NCBI GenBank assembly: GCA_902780635.1
Contig: CACZGH010000005.1
Span: forward strand, 62,001-126,000
Direction: 5' to 3'
Source of the DNA: an uncultured Prevotellaceae bacterium
Lineage (GTDB): Bacteria > Bacteroidota > Bacteroidia > Bacteroidales > Bacteroidaceae
DNA: 64,000 nucleotides
The notes beneath the pieces are model-generated. The model did not search any database and was not told the origin of the DNA. It was given only the letters and a program-made list of their open reading frames with translations. This document shows positions 31,292 through 39,565 of the stretch, one piece after another. Made by a program: the position numbers and the translations under genes. The number at the start of each line of letters is the position of its first letter. Positions within the stretch are counted from its first letter, which is position 1.

Positions 31292-32536
31292 ATGCGAATA
31301 GACATAGACAGATACCGCGAGATACTCGACACGTTGTCGAGGAACAAGAGCCGAACATTCCTGACGGGTTTTGGAGTGTTCTGGGGTGTGTTTATGCTTG
31401 TCTCGCTTATCGGCGGGGGGCAGGGACTGAAGGAGATGCTCGCCAACAACTTCGCCGGTTTCGCCACCAACTCCGCCATCGTATGGGCGCAACCCACCAC
31501 GAAACCCTACGCTGGTTTTCGCAAGGGTCGCTACTGGTGTATGTCCTACCGCGACGTGGAGCGTCTGAAGGAACAGGTACCGGAGTTGGACGTGGTGACC
31601 CCGATGGTGTCACGCTGGGGCAATATCGCCGTCTACAAAGACAAGAAGAACACCTGTACGCTAAAGGGGGTGACCCCAGCCTACGCCCGTGTTGACGAGC
31701 CGAAGATGTACTATGGACGCTATCTCAACGAGATGGACATGAGTCTGCGGCGCAAGGTATGCGTCATTGGCCGTCATGTCTACAAAGACCTGTTCCCCCA
31801 AGGCGGCGACCCCTGTGGCAAGTCGATCCGTGTGGGGCAGAACTACTACAGTGTGGTGGGCGTGGACTATAGTTCAGGCAACATGAACATCAACGGCAGT
31901 GCTGAGGACGCTGTGACCCTTCCCATCACTCTGATGCAGCAGACCTACCACTTAGGCGACAGCGTACACCTCATCTGTGTGACAGGGCGCAATGGTGTGA
32001 CCATGAGCAGTATCGCCCCGAGGATGCGTGCTGTGATCGCCCGCGCCCACCAGATTGACCCCTCCGACGAACAGGGCGTGATGGTCTTTAACACCGAAGT
32101 GATGTTTGGCATCCTCGACAGTCTGTTTCAAGGTGTCAACTTCCTCATCTGGCTCGTCGGCATCGGCACATTGCTGGCAGGTGCCATCGGCGTGTCCAAC
32201 ATTATGATGGTGACAGTGAGGGAGCGTACCACCGAGATCGGAATCCGTCGCGCCATCGGCGCCACGCCCTCCAATATCCTGTCGCAGATCATCACCGAGA
32301 GCGTGGTGCTGACGGCTGTCGCCGGTATGAGCGGCATCCTGCTAGGCGTGCTCATCTTAGAGATGCTCGACATCGGCAACACCACCGACGGCATCCAGAC
32401 CGCCCACTTCCAGGTGCATTTCTGGACGGCGATAGGTGCTGTGGCCCTGCTCAGTGTGCTGGGCGTACTCGCTGGCCTCGCTCCCGCCGCCCGTGCTATG
32501 TCAATCAAACCGGTGGATGCTATGAGGGACGAATGA
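31292..32536 (+). CDS. ABC transporter permease, MacB/FtsX type (second)
   Basis: 414 aa from the ATG at 31292 (MRIDIDRYREILDTL); the earlier in-frame ATG at 31235 is rejected because its 19 residues are purely repeat-derived. Same architecture as the preceding gene: one helix (FLTGFGVFWGVFMLVSLIGGG), a periplasmic MacB_PCD domain and a C-terminal FtsX domain with ERTTEIGIRRAIGATPSNIL. Two different permeases next to one ATPase point to a heterodimeric transporter. Confidence 0.92.
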   Translation: MRIDIDRYREILDTLSRNKSRTFLTGFGVFWGVFMLVSLIGGGQGLKEMLANNFAGFATNSAIVWAQPTTKPYAGFRKGRYWCMSYRDVERLKEQVPELDVVTPMVSRWGNIAVYKDKKNTCTLKGVTPAYARVDEPKMYYGRYLNEMDMSLRRKVCVIGRHVYKDLFPQGGDPCGKSIRVGQNYYSVVGVDYSSGNMNINGSAEDAVTLPITLMQQTYHLGDSVHLICVTGRNGVTMSSIAPRMRAVIARAHQIDPSDEQGVMVFNTEVMFGILDSLFQGVNFLIWLVGIGTLLAGAIGVSNIMMVTVRERTTEIGIRRAIGATPSNILSQIITESVVLTAVAGMSGILLGVLILEMLDIGNTTDGIQTAHFQVHFWTAIGAVALLSVLGVLAGLAPAARAMSIKPVDAMRDE

Positions 32537-32539
32537 AAT

Positions 32540-32668
32540 ACCTCCCCCAGCCCCTCCAAAGGAGGGGAGATTGGAGACCACCACTGACACCTACAAGGAG
32601 GGGAGAGGGATAATGGAGGGAAAGGAGTAATAACTTGTCAACAAAAGAACTTGTCAACAAAAAAAATA
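32540..32668 (+). repeat. C-rich hairpin and direct repeat before the fusion protein gene
   Basis: CCCCTCC-AAA-GGAGGGG (32551-32567), a shorter second block AAGGAGGGGAGAGGG, then AACTTGTCAACAAAA twice (32634-32665) just before the ATG at 32669. A similar ACTTGTCTACTCGTCTACTT-type tract lies at 35620-35655 after the MFS terminator. Confidence 0.7.
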
Positions 32669-33772
32669 ATGAAGAAGTATTTCAAACTGTTTTTGGCGGC
32701 TTTGGTGCTGCTGGTGTTTATTGGCACGTTTGTGTTTTTGTATCAGAAGTCGCTGCCCCAGCCGGTGGTGTATGAGGAGTTTTCGCCCAAAATGGGTGAC
32801 ATCAGCAGGACCACCATTGTGACGGGTAAGATTGAGCCGCGCAATGAGGTGAGCGTGAAGCCACAGATATCAGGTATCATCACCGAGATTTTGAAAGAGG
32901 CCGGCGACCTTGTCACACAAGGAGAGGTGATCGCCAAGGTGAAGGTAATCCCCGACATGAACCAGTTGAGCAGTGCCGAGGCACGTGTGCGTCTGGCCAA
33001 AATCAATGTGGCACAGGCCCGCACCGACTTTGAGCGCGAGAAGATTCTTTACGACAAGGGTTTGGTAAGCCGTGAGGAATATGAAAAGTCGCAGCAGACC
33101 TTCAACCAGACCACGGAGGAAGTGAAGGCCGCAGTAGACAACTTGGAGGTGGTGCGCGACGGTGTCTCACGCAGCAATGCCAGTGCGAGCAGCACCCTTA
33201 TCCGCTCCACCATCAGCGGTCTGATCCTCGACATCCCAGTCAAGGTGGGCAACTCGGTGATTCTGAGCAACACATTCAATGACGGTACGACCATCGCCAC
33301 TGTGGCCAACATGGGCGACCTGATCTTCCGTGGCAACATCGACGAGACCGAAGTGGGACAGTTGGTGGCAGGCATGCCGATGAACATCACCATCGGCGCG
33401 CTTCAGGACCTGAAGTTTGAGGCCCGTCTGGAGTATATCTCCCCCAAGGCTGTTGAGACCAACGGCGCCAACCAGTTTGAGATCAAAGCCGCTGTACATG
33501 TACCTGGCGGTAGTCAGATACGCAGCGGCTACAGTGCCAATGCCGAAATCGTGTTAGGTCATGTCTCCCAGGTGATTGTGTTGCCAGAGAGCGCCATCGA
33601 GTTTGAGGGCGACGACACCTATGTGTATCTCATCAAAGGCAGCGGCGAGGATAAAACCTACGAGCGGCGCAAAGTAGTGACAGGTATGAGCGACGGTATC
33701 AACATCCAAATCAAGAGTGGCGTGACCACCAAAGACTTGGTGCGCGGGCCGAAAGTAGTGGAGGAAGAGTAA
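32669..33772 (+). CDS. Membrane fusion protein (MacA/HlyD-like)
   Basis: 367 aa from the ATG at 32669 (MKKYFKLFLAALVLLVF), in preference to a TTG at 32651 inside a direct repeat. An N-terminal membrane anchor is followed by the biotinyl-lipoyl half (VKPQISGIITEILKEAGDLVTQG), a coiled-coil hairpin (residues ~105-165, SSAEARVRLAKINVAQARTDFEREK...) and beta-barrel/MPD domains (~210-367). It bridges the ABC permeases to an outer-membrane channel; no TolC-type gene is seen here, so the channel must be encoded elsewhere. Fourth gene of the ABC cluster. Confidence 0.93.
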   Translation: MKKYFKLFLAALVLLVFIGTFVFLYQKSLPQPVVYEEFSPKMGDISRTTIVTGKIEPRNEVSVKPQISGIITEILKEAGDLVTQGEVIAKVKVIPDMNQLSSAEARVRLAKINVAQARTDFEREKILYDKGLVSREEYEKSQQTFNQTTEEVKAAVDNLEVVRDGVSRSNASASSTLIRSTISGLILDIPVKVGNSVILSNTFNDGTTIATVANMGDLIFRGNIDETEVGQLVAGMPMNITIGALQDLKFEARLEYISPKAVETNGANQFEIKAAVHVPGGSQIRSGYSANAEIVLGHVSQVIVLPESAIEFEGDDTYVYLIKGSGEDKTYERRKVVTGMSDGINIQIKSGVTTKDLVRGPKVVEEE

Positions 33773-33773
33773 G

Positions 33774-33832
33774 CCCCACCCTAGCCCTCCCCATACCTCT
33801 CCCTAACCCTCCCCAAAGGGGAGGGGACGAAG
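33774..33832 (+). repeat. C-rich hairpin CCCTCCCC-AAA-GGGGAGGG
   Basis: Hairpin 33807-33825 with the upstream C-rich boxes AGCCCTCCCCATACCTCTCC. It follows the fusion-protein stop by 35 nt. No heptamer array follows. Confidence 0.75.
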
Positions 33833-33928
33833 AAAGCGACAAATTAATAAGAGGGGTTAATAGACAAGTTGACAGAGGTGAATATAGGAGGGATTATGGG
33901 GCAGATGGGAAAATAAATCTGTTTTTAT

Positions 33929-33959
33929 TTTGATTTTTGGTTGGTTTGCAGTACCTTTG
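33929..33959 (+). promoter_or_regulatory. Promoter of the MFS transporter gene
   Basis: TTTG (33929-33932), 19 nt, TACCTTTG (33952-33959); gives a leader of about 55 nt to the ATG at 34022. Confidence 0.8.
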
Positions 33960-34021
33960 CAGAATGTGACAGAGGAAGTGTCTATCTATGCTTTGAAACA
34001 TTTACTAATAACAAATAAAAA

Positions 34022-35494
34022 ATGAGCCCAATTCAAACGACTAAAATGACCAACTATCGTTGGGTGATTTGCGCTATGTTGTTTTTTGCCACGACGGTCA
34101 ACTATATGGACCGCCAGGTGCTTTCCCTTACTTGGAAAGACTTCATTGCGCCCGAGTTCCACTGGACTGATGCCGACTACGGCACAATCACATCGGTCTT
34201 CTCTATTCTATATGCTGTGTTCTGCCTTTTCGCCGGTAAGTTTATCGACTGGATGGGCACGAAGAAAGGATATCTGTGGGCCATCTTCGTATGGTCGCTT
34301 GGCGCATGTCTCCATGCCGCTTGCGGATGGGTGACAATGAAGTATGAGGGTCTGGATAGTGTCGCCGCTCTGCGTGCTGTGGAGGCTGGTTCTATGACTG
34401 CCCTGAGTATCGCCACAGTGAGTGTCTATCTCTTCCTCTTCTGCCGCGCCATCCTCGCTCTTGGTGAGAGTGGCAACTTCCCTGCCGCCATCAAGGTGAC
34501 AGCCGAATATTTCCCGAAGAAAGACCGCGCTTTCGCCACCTCTATCTTCAATGCCGGCGCATCAGTGGGTGCCCTTGCCGCGCCTATCAGCATCCCGCCT
34601 TTGGCAGAGGCCTTTGGCTGGGAGATGGCCTTCATCATCATCGGTGGTCTGGGCTTTATCTGGATGGCACTCTGGGTGTTTGTCTATGATAAGCCCAACA
34701 AGAGCAAGCATGTGAATGACGCTGAGCTCACCTATATCAATCAGGATGTAGAGACAGAGGAAGACCCGAAGGACGCCAACGACGAGGGTCCTGCCATCAG
34801 TTTCGCCAAGTGTTTCACCTTCAAGCAGACATGGTCGTTTATCGTGGGTAAGTTTATGACCGACGGTGTGTGGTGGTTCTATCTTTTCTGGGCTCCCGCC
34901 TATTTCTCCGATCAGTTTGGCTACAAATCGAGCTCTTCCATGGGACAGTTGCTCATCTTTGTGCTCTACCTCATCGTTACAGTGGTCAGTATCTTTGGCG
35001 GTTATCTGCCGAAACTGTTCGTGGAGAAGCGTGGCATGAACCCCTACGCTGGCCGTATGCTCGCCATGCTTATCTTCGCTTTCTTCCCCTTGTTCGCACT
35101 GTTTGCTCAACCGCTCGCAATGTGGGAGAACTCTCCTATCGACCCAGCATGGTGGCCTGCCCTCATCATCGGTTTGGCTGGTGCCGGTCATCAAGCATGG
35201 TCAGCCAATATCTTCTCCACCGTGGGTGACATGTTCCCCAAGTCGACCATCGCCACAATCACTGGTATTGGTGCCATGGCCGGAGGTCTGGGTTCGATGT
35301 TGATCAACAAAATCTCTGGTAATCTTTTCACCTATGCCGAGGGTCAGGGTTCCGCATTCACATTCTTAGGTTATGAGGGCAAGCCCGCCGCCTATATGAT
35401 GGTGTTCTGCTTCTGCGCCGTGGCTTATCTCATCGGTTGGATTGTGATGAAGACGCTCGTTCCTAAGTACAAGCCAGTGGTCGTGGAAGACTAA
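34022..35494 (+). CDS. MFS transporter, ExuT-like (anion:cation symporter family)
   Basis: 490 aa with 12 predicted helices. NYMDRQVLSL in helix 1 and RAILALGESGNFPAAIKVTAEYFPKKDRAFA (about residues 146-176) are hallmarks of the ACS family containing hexuronate (ExuT) and galactarate transporters. A long charged loop (KHVNDAELTYINQD...) separates the halves. It probably brings hexuronates or related sugar acids into the cell, which fits a pectin or host-glycan diet, but the exact sugar is not proven. Own promoter and strong terminator: a single-gene unit. Confidence 0.85.
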   Translation: MSPIQTTKMTNYRWVICAMLFFATTVNYMDRQVLSLTWKDFIAPEFHWTDADYGTITSVFSILYAVFCLFAGKFIDWMGTKKGYLWAIFVWSLGACLHAACGWVTMKYEGLDSVAALRAVEAGSMTALSIATVSVYLFLFCRAILALGESGNFPAAIKVTAEYFPKKDRAFATSIFNAGASVGALAAPISIPPLAEAFGWEMAFIIIGGLGFIWMALWVFVYDKPNKSKHVNDAELTYINQDVETEEDPKDANDEGPAISFAKCFTFKQTWSFIVGKFMTDGVWWFYLFWAPAYFSDQFGYKSSSSMGQLLIFVLYLIVTVVSIFGGYLPKLFVEKRGMNPYAGRMLAMLIFAFFPLFALFAQPLAMWENSPIDPAWWPALIIGLAGAGHQAWSANIFSTVGDMFPKSTIATITGIGAMAGGLGSMLINKISGNLFTYAEGQGSAFTFLGYEGKPAAYMMVFCFCAVAYLIGWIVMKTLVPKYKPVVVED

Positions 35495-35529
35495 ATTAAG
35501 TCTTCAGACCATTGTCACTGATAATGATA

Positions 35530-35568
35530 ACAGCCGCATTGCAGGATTTGCAATGCGGCTGTTTTTTA
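35530..35568 (+). terminator. Rho-independent terminator of the MFS gene
   Basis: Perfect 14-bp stem (ACAGCCGCATTGCA and complement), 5-nt loop, followed by TTTTTTA. 36 nt after the stop codon. Confidence 0.92.
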
Positions 35569-35651
35569 TGCCCGCTTCGTTCTACTTTTAGATACTTAGA
35601 GAAATGATGCAATCCTCAAATAACTTGTCTACTCGTCTACTTTTCTACTTG

Positions 35652-36464
35652 TCAACTAAACGCCAATTCGAGACCAGGATATTGGAGGGAAAGGAGGCGG
35701 GCTTGCTCTTTGGTGCGGGCAAGTAAGGACTGGTATTCAGGGGAGTCGGGATGGAAGGGACGGTGAGCTAAGGCCTCTTTGATGGGGCGCCACTGTTGGA
35801 TGAAACGGTGGGTTTCAGGGCTGAAGTAAGTGTTGGAGAAACGTTCCCAGATATACTCTACGGCTTGGTCGGAGGGGTGGAGCATGTCGGGGTTGTAGAA
35901 GCGGTAGTCACGCAGTTCGTCGAGAACAATCTCGTAGGCGGGGAAGTAACTGACCACGTCAGGGTATTTTTTGCATAGAGCGTCGGCAGCCAGGAGGAGG
36001 ACCGCCTTGGAAAGGGCGCTGCCGTGAAAGCCATATTTCGCATAGCGGATGGGACTGACCGTGACGACGACACGGACCTCCGGGCTGCGCTGCAGGAGGA
36101 TCTGCACCGCTTCGGAGAGGTAGTCCACACACTCCTCGATGGTCAGTTCACGCTCTTCGAAGAGCCGTTGCGGCATCTTGCGACAGTTGTCGACTATCTC
36201 ACCAGTTTCCTTCAATATATAGACATGATTCGTGCCGAGGGTGAAGAATGCCACTTTCGGTTCCACCTCTGTACGGCTGACGGTATGGAGAATGCTGGCT
36301 GGATTGTACATCACGCCGTCAGGGTTGACGACAGCACGGAATTTCTCCTCCTGCGCCCGTTGGCCGATGCGGTCGGCGAAGCAGGAACCTACGAAGAGCA
36401 TCCTCTCACATGGGGCGATGGAGAAAGATGGCTGCGGGATGGTTACGGGGGTTTGGAGGGTCAT
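35652..36464 (-). CDS. GSCFA domain protein
   Basis: A 270-aa protein with the family-defining MLFVGSCFADRIG (residues 22-34; GSCFA). The GSCFA family belongs to the SGNH/GDSL-like esterases and is common in Bacteroidota, where it is often near sugar or polysaccharide genes; acyl esterase activity is inferred, not shown. Other conserved points are NPDGVMYNPASI and the C-terminal DMLHPSD-x-A-x-x-Y block (residues ~193-205), which carries the catalytic Asp and His of SGNH hydrolases. It is read out after fkp, separated by a heptamer repeat. Confidence 0.85.
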   Translation of the reverse strand: MTLQTPVTIPQPSFSIAPCERMLFVGSCFADRIGQRAQEEKFRAVVNPDGVMYNPASILHTVSRTEVEPKVAFFTLGTNHVYILKETGEIVDNCRKMPQRLFEERELTIEECVDYLSEAVQILLQRSPEVRVVVTVSPIRYAKYGFHGSALSKAVLLLAADALCKKYPDVVSYFPAYEIVLDELRDYRFYNPDMLHPSDQAVEYIWERFSNTYFSPETHRFIQQWRPIKEALAHRPFHPDSPEYQSLLARTKEQARLLSLQYPGLELAFS

Positions 36465-36471
36465 TTAAAGA

Positions 36472-36536
36472 GGTGAGAGGTGAGAGGTGAGAGGTGAGAA
36501 GTGAGAAGTGAGAGGTGAGAGGTGAGAGGTGAGAGA
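36472..36536 (+). repeat. GGTGAGA heptamer tandem repeat, nine units
   Basis: Nine 7-nt units GGTGAGA (two as AGTGAGA) directly before the GSCFA gene start (36464) on the other strand, where they read TCTCACC. Same unit length as the A-rich arrays but a different sequence. Confidence 0.85.
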
Positions 36537-36588
36537 TATGCCTTGTGGGGTGAAAGGACGAACGCCGAAAAACCGGAAACCGAACCAA

Positions 36589-39519
36589 TCAGCTGCGGCT
36601 TACTTGTAGGCCTTTGGTGCTGAGGGTCATGTTGACGAAACGGGCGTTGGGGTTGAGGCGGTTGGTGGTGAGGATTTGCCGGATGCGGGCGGCGGCCTCT
36701 GGATCTTTCGCCACCATGTAGAGGTAGCCTCCTCCACCTGCGCCGGGCAATTTGTATCCCAGGCAGAGGTCATCGACACGGTCGGTGAGGAGTTTCACCT
36801 CCGAGGGGTTGGTACCGTTGTCGAGCAGTTGGTTTTGTGTCCACGTCTTCCGCACCAGTTGTCCCATCCGTACGAAATCGTTGCGCTGTATGGCCTCATA
36901 CATCTCCATGGCATGATGCTTCATGGTGCGCAGGAGTGCCAGTTCGTCATGCTGGTTAAGGAACATCTTACGCACAATCTCCGCGAGGATACTCTTGGCG
37001 GTGCGTGTGATGCCCGTATAATATAATAGGTGGCAGGCGCGGTAGTCAGGCTGGGTATACAGTTCCGACGGCAACCACCGTATGACTGGGTTTTGTGCAA
37101 ATCCCCGCTCCGTCTGAAGCAGTTTTGCACCCTGCAGCAGTCCACCAAACTGGTCCTGCCATCCGCCGCCGGTGGTGAGCAGTTGTTCGAGCACCAGTGT
37201 GCGGTGTCCTATCTCGTTGCGGTCCCATGCCAGTCCACAGAAATCGTTGATGGTGCCCAGGACGGTAGACGCCAGTATGCTGCTGGTGCCCAGACCACTT
37301 CCCGCGGGTATCGCCGAGAGGAGTGTCAGTTCAATGCCACACCCGAAGTCCTGCAGTTGGCTGCGCAGCGAGTCATACTGTTCTGCGGAGAATCCCGGAA
37401 GGAATCCAGCGAGTGCCAGTGCCGCCTTAGGTATGGAGAACGGACTTCCCACATGGTGGAAGTCAGCCAGTTGCTCATACGTCTCCACACGCTCCGATGC
37501 TCCCAAGTCGATGCTTCTGAGGATGATATGCGGCTCCTTACAGGGACGTATATATGTCTGTATCGGTGGCTGTCCGTTGAGTTCGATGGCGATATTGACC
37601 ACGTTGCCCCCCTCCATGAGACAGTAGGGCGGTGTGTCCGTCCATCCCCCTGCCAAGTCGATACGTACGGGACTTCGTCCCCACACGATTTGGTCGCTGT
37701 ATACCGACATGGCTGGCCTTTGTCGTGCCGTGAGTGCACCCTCCGTCAGTCCCTCCCGCAACAAGCTGAAGGCGCGCGCCTCCTGCGTAGCACCATCCTG
37801 CCCTTTGAGCGTGCGCAGACGTGCCCTGAACATCGCGTCGTGGATGCGTGTGAGCAGCGGTTCGTCATCCGGCAGCGGGTGCGGCTCGGCGATATGGAAG
37901 CGTGCGAACTCTGCCGCCGCGTCATCGAGGTCGACCTGATAGAAGATGCTATGTTGGTAGTTATTGGCGAGGAACGACCAGTTTTTGCGTCTGTTCTCCT
38001 CCCTTTGTTCCACGAGTCGCTGCAGGTTGGCCTGTGCCGATATCTCGTCAGCGCTCAGGCGTCGTGCCAGTCGCCAGATGATGCGTCCTCCGTCCTTGTC
38101 CGGTTCGTTGAGCATCCATCTGAGCACCAGTCCCATATCATCGATATTGTTGACCACAGGGAAGAGGCGAGCCCCCTGAAGGTCGTCCGTACCCTCTATC
38201 TCAGACAGGTCGACACCCCGGGGTTTCAGCCATTCGGCGAAAGGCCTTCCCATCCAATGTGTGGACTCCAGCGAGAGGTCACCACGAAAAGCGTCGTCAT
38301 AACCGTATGGGCGTACCACCCATTCCGTCTCTCCTATTGGCACGATGTCGACACACTGTCCCTGTCGCAGGCTGATGTGCCAGCTATTCTCCGGTACGCC
38401 AGTGATGACATTGCACGACGAGAGCGTCCACTGTTCACTGACGCAACTGTTCTCTATCCATAGATTACGGTTTTGTTCCGTCACCTGGATCCATGTCTCT
38501 GAGTTCTGTATGAATATCGAGGGGTGTGGTTTGCGGGAGCGGTGCATAATCTCGCGCTGGTCGTTGACCACATTCTGTATGGCCAATGTCGACGAAATCA
38601 GTTCTGGTGTCGTGCCATAATGATAGAACTCGCCGCCCGGGAGTGGCAAGATGGCCACAGAAAGTTTCGACACCTCATCATCGGCGACGGTGGAATGTGT
38701 GCCCAGGGCGCAGCCGAACTCCCCATAGAGGTCATAATAAGATGTCTCACCCTCGTGCTCACAATGACGCATGAGCACCTCCACGGCACGGTCGCTGAGC
38801 AGCCAGATGCCGATGTCGGTGAGATAGAAATGGTCTTTCCGCAGTTGACTGAGTCGGCTGACCGATGGTTTCTGGAGCATGCACTTCAGTGTGGTCGGCG
38901 TACGGCGGTCTGCCACGAACACCCCGTGAGTGGTGGCTATCTGGTCGTCGAGCCACAGACCATAGCACACCACATCCGCCTCAGGGATGACCTGGAGCGG
39001 TTGGGTGGCCCGTATGAGCACATCGCCACTGACCACCATGGTATGGAGGTTGTCTGGCGCCGCCTGCATGATCTGTTCGAAGAGTGGCAACTGTTGCTCC
39101 AGGAGGTTCTGTGACAGCCGTTGTCCCCGTTCCCATCGGAACACAGGCAGTGGTGTGAGGATTTTGCCCGACGGCGCATAGGCCGGCAGTCTGCGGCTCT
39201 GTCCCCCTGCATGAAGCAGGATACGCTTGTCGGCAGCGAGCCACTGCTGGAACGACGTGTCGCCACCCGTTTGTGCATGACACTGGCGGAGGAGCCACGC
39301 CGTGCCCCCACCACTGCCGAGTTTGCGGTCAACGGGGTCGTTGGTGCAGAACCACTTGTCACGACTGCAGCCGGTGACATCATGGAAACAGTGGACTAAG
39401 TTGGGGGGGAGGGAAAGCAGGACCCCACCCCGATCCTCCTCAGACGATACTCTCCCACGGCCCTCCCCATAGGGGAGGGAGGGCGAAAGAGGATGGGATG
39501 GATTGGAAGTTTTTTTCAT
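36589..39519 (-). CDS. fkp: Bifunctional fucokinase / L-fucose-1-P guanylyltransferase
   Basis: A 976-aa Fkp, which turns free L-fucose into GDP-fucose for decorating surface glycans. The N-terminal pyrophosphorylase half has LLHAGGQSRRLPAYAPSGKI (about residues 100-120). The C-terminal GHMP kinase half (from ~600) has PAGSGLGTSSILAS (738-751) and GAGGGGYLYM near the end. Family members start close to VLLSLPPNLVxxFH, which here begins only at residue 33; residues 1-32 (SLPYGEGRGRVSSEEDRGG part) are encoded by a C-rich hairpin element inserted in frame, and no start codon exists downstream of it. The salvage of scavenged fucose is typical of gut Bacteroidota. Confidence 0.95.
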   Translation of the reverse strand: MKKTSNPSHPLSPSLPYGEGRGRVSSEEDRGGVLLSLPPNLVHCFHDVTGCSRDKWFCTNDPVDRKLGSGGGTAWLLRQCHAQTGGDTSFQQWLAADKRILLHAGGQSRRLPAYAPSGKILTPLPVFRWERGQRLSQNLLEQQLPLFEQIMQAAPDNLHTMVVSGDVLIRATQPLQVIPEADVVCYGLWLDDQIATTHGVFVADRRTPTTLKCMLQKPSVSRLSQLRKDHFYLTDIGIWLLSDRAVEVLMRHCEHEGETSYYDLYGEFGCALGTHSTVADDEVSKLSVAILPLPGGEFYHYGTTPELISSTLAIQNVVNDQREIMHRSRKPHPSIFIQNSETWIQVTEQNRNLWIENSCVSEQWTLSSCNVITGVPENSWHISLRQGQCVDIVPIGETEWVVRPYGYDDAFRGDLSLESTHWMGRPFAEWLKPRGVDLSEIEGTDDLQGARLFPVVNNIDDMGLVLRWMLNEPDKDGGRIIWRLARRLSADEISAQANLQRLVEQREENRRKNWSFLANNYQHSIFYQVDLDDAAAEFARFHIAEPHPLPDDEPLLTRIHDAMFRARLRTLKGQDGATQEARAFSLLREGLTEGALTARQRPAMSVYSDQIVWGRSPVRIDLAGGWTDTPPYCLMEGGNVVNIAIELNGQPPIQTYIRPCKEPHIILRSIDLGASERVETYEQLADFHHVGSPFSIPKAALALAGFLPGFSAEQYDSLRSQLQDFGCGIELTLLSAIPAGSGLGTSSILASTVLGTINDFCGLAWDRNEIGHRTLVLEQLLTTGGGWQDQFGGLLQGAKLLQTERGFAQNPVIRWLPSELYTQPDYRACHLLYYTGITRTAKSILAEIVRKMFLNQHDELALLRTMKHHAMEMYEAIQRNDFVRMGQLVRKTWTQNQLLDNGTNPSEVKLLTDRVDDLCLGYKLPGAGGGGYLYMVAKDPEAAARIRQILTTNRLNPNARFVNMTLSTKGLQVSRS
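39425..39485 (+). repeat. C-rich hairpin element inside the fkp start region
   Basis: CCCTCCCC-ATA-GGGGAGGG (39461-39479) followed by GAGGGCGAAAGAGG, the same mosaic as in the intergenic gaps, here lying antisense within codons 12-32 of fkp. Confidence 0.8.
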
Positions 39520-39565
39520 GATGATTGAAAACGTTCAGATGTAGAGAGGTGATGGGGAACAGCCC

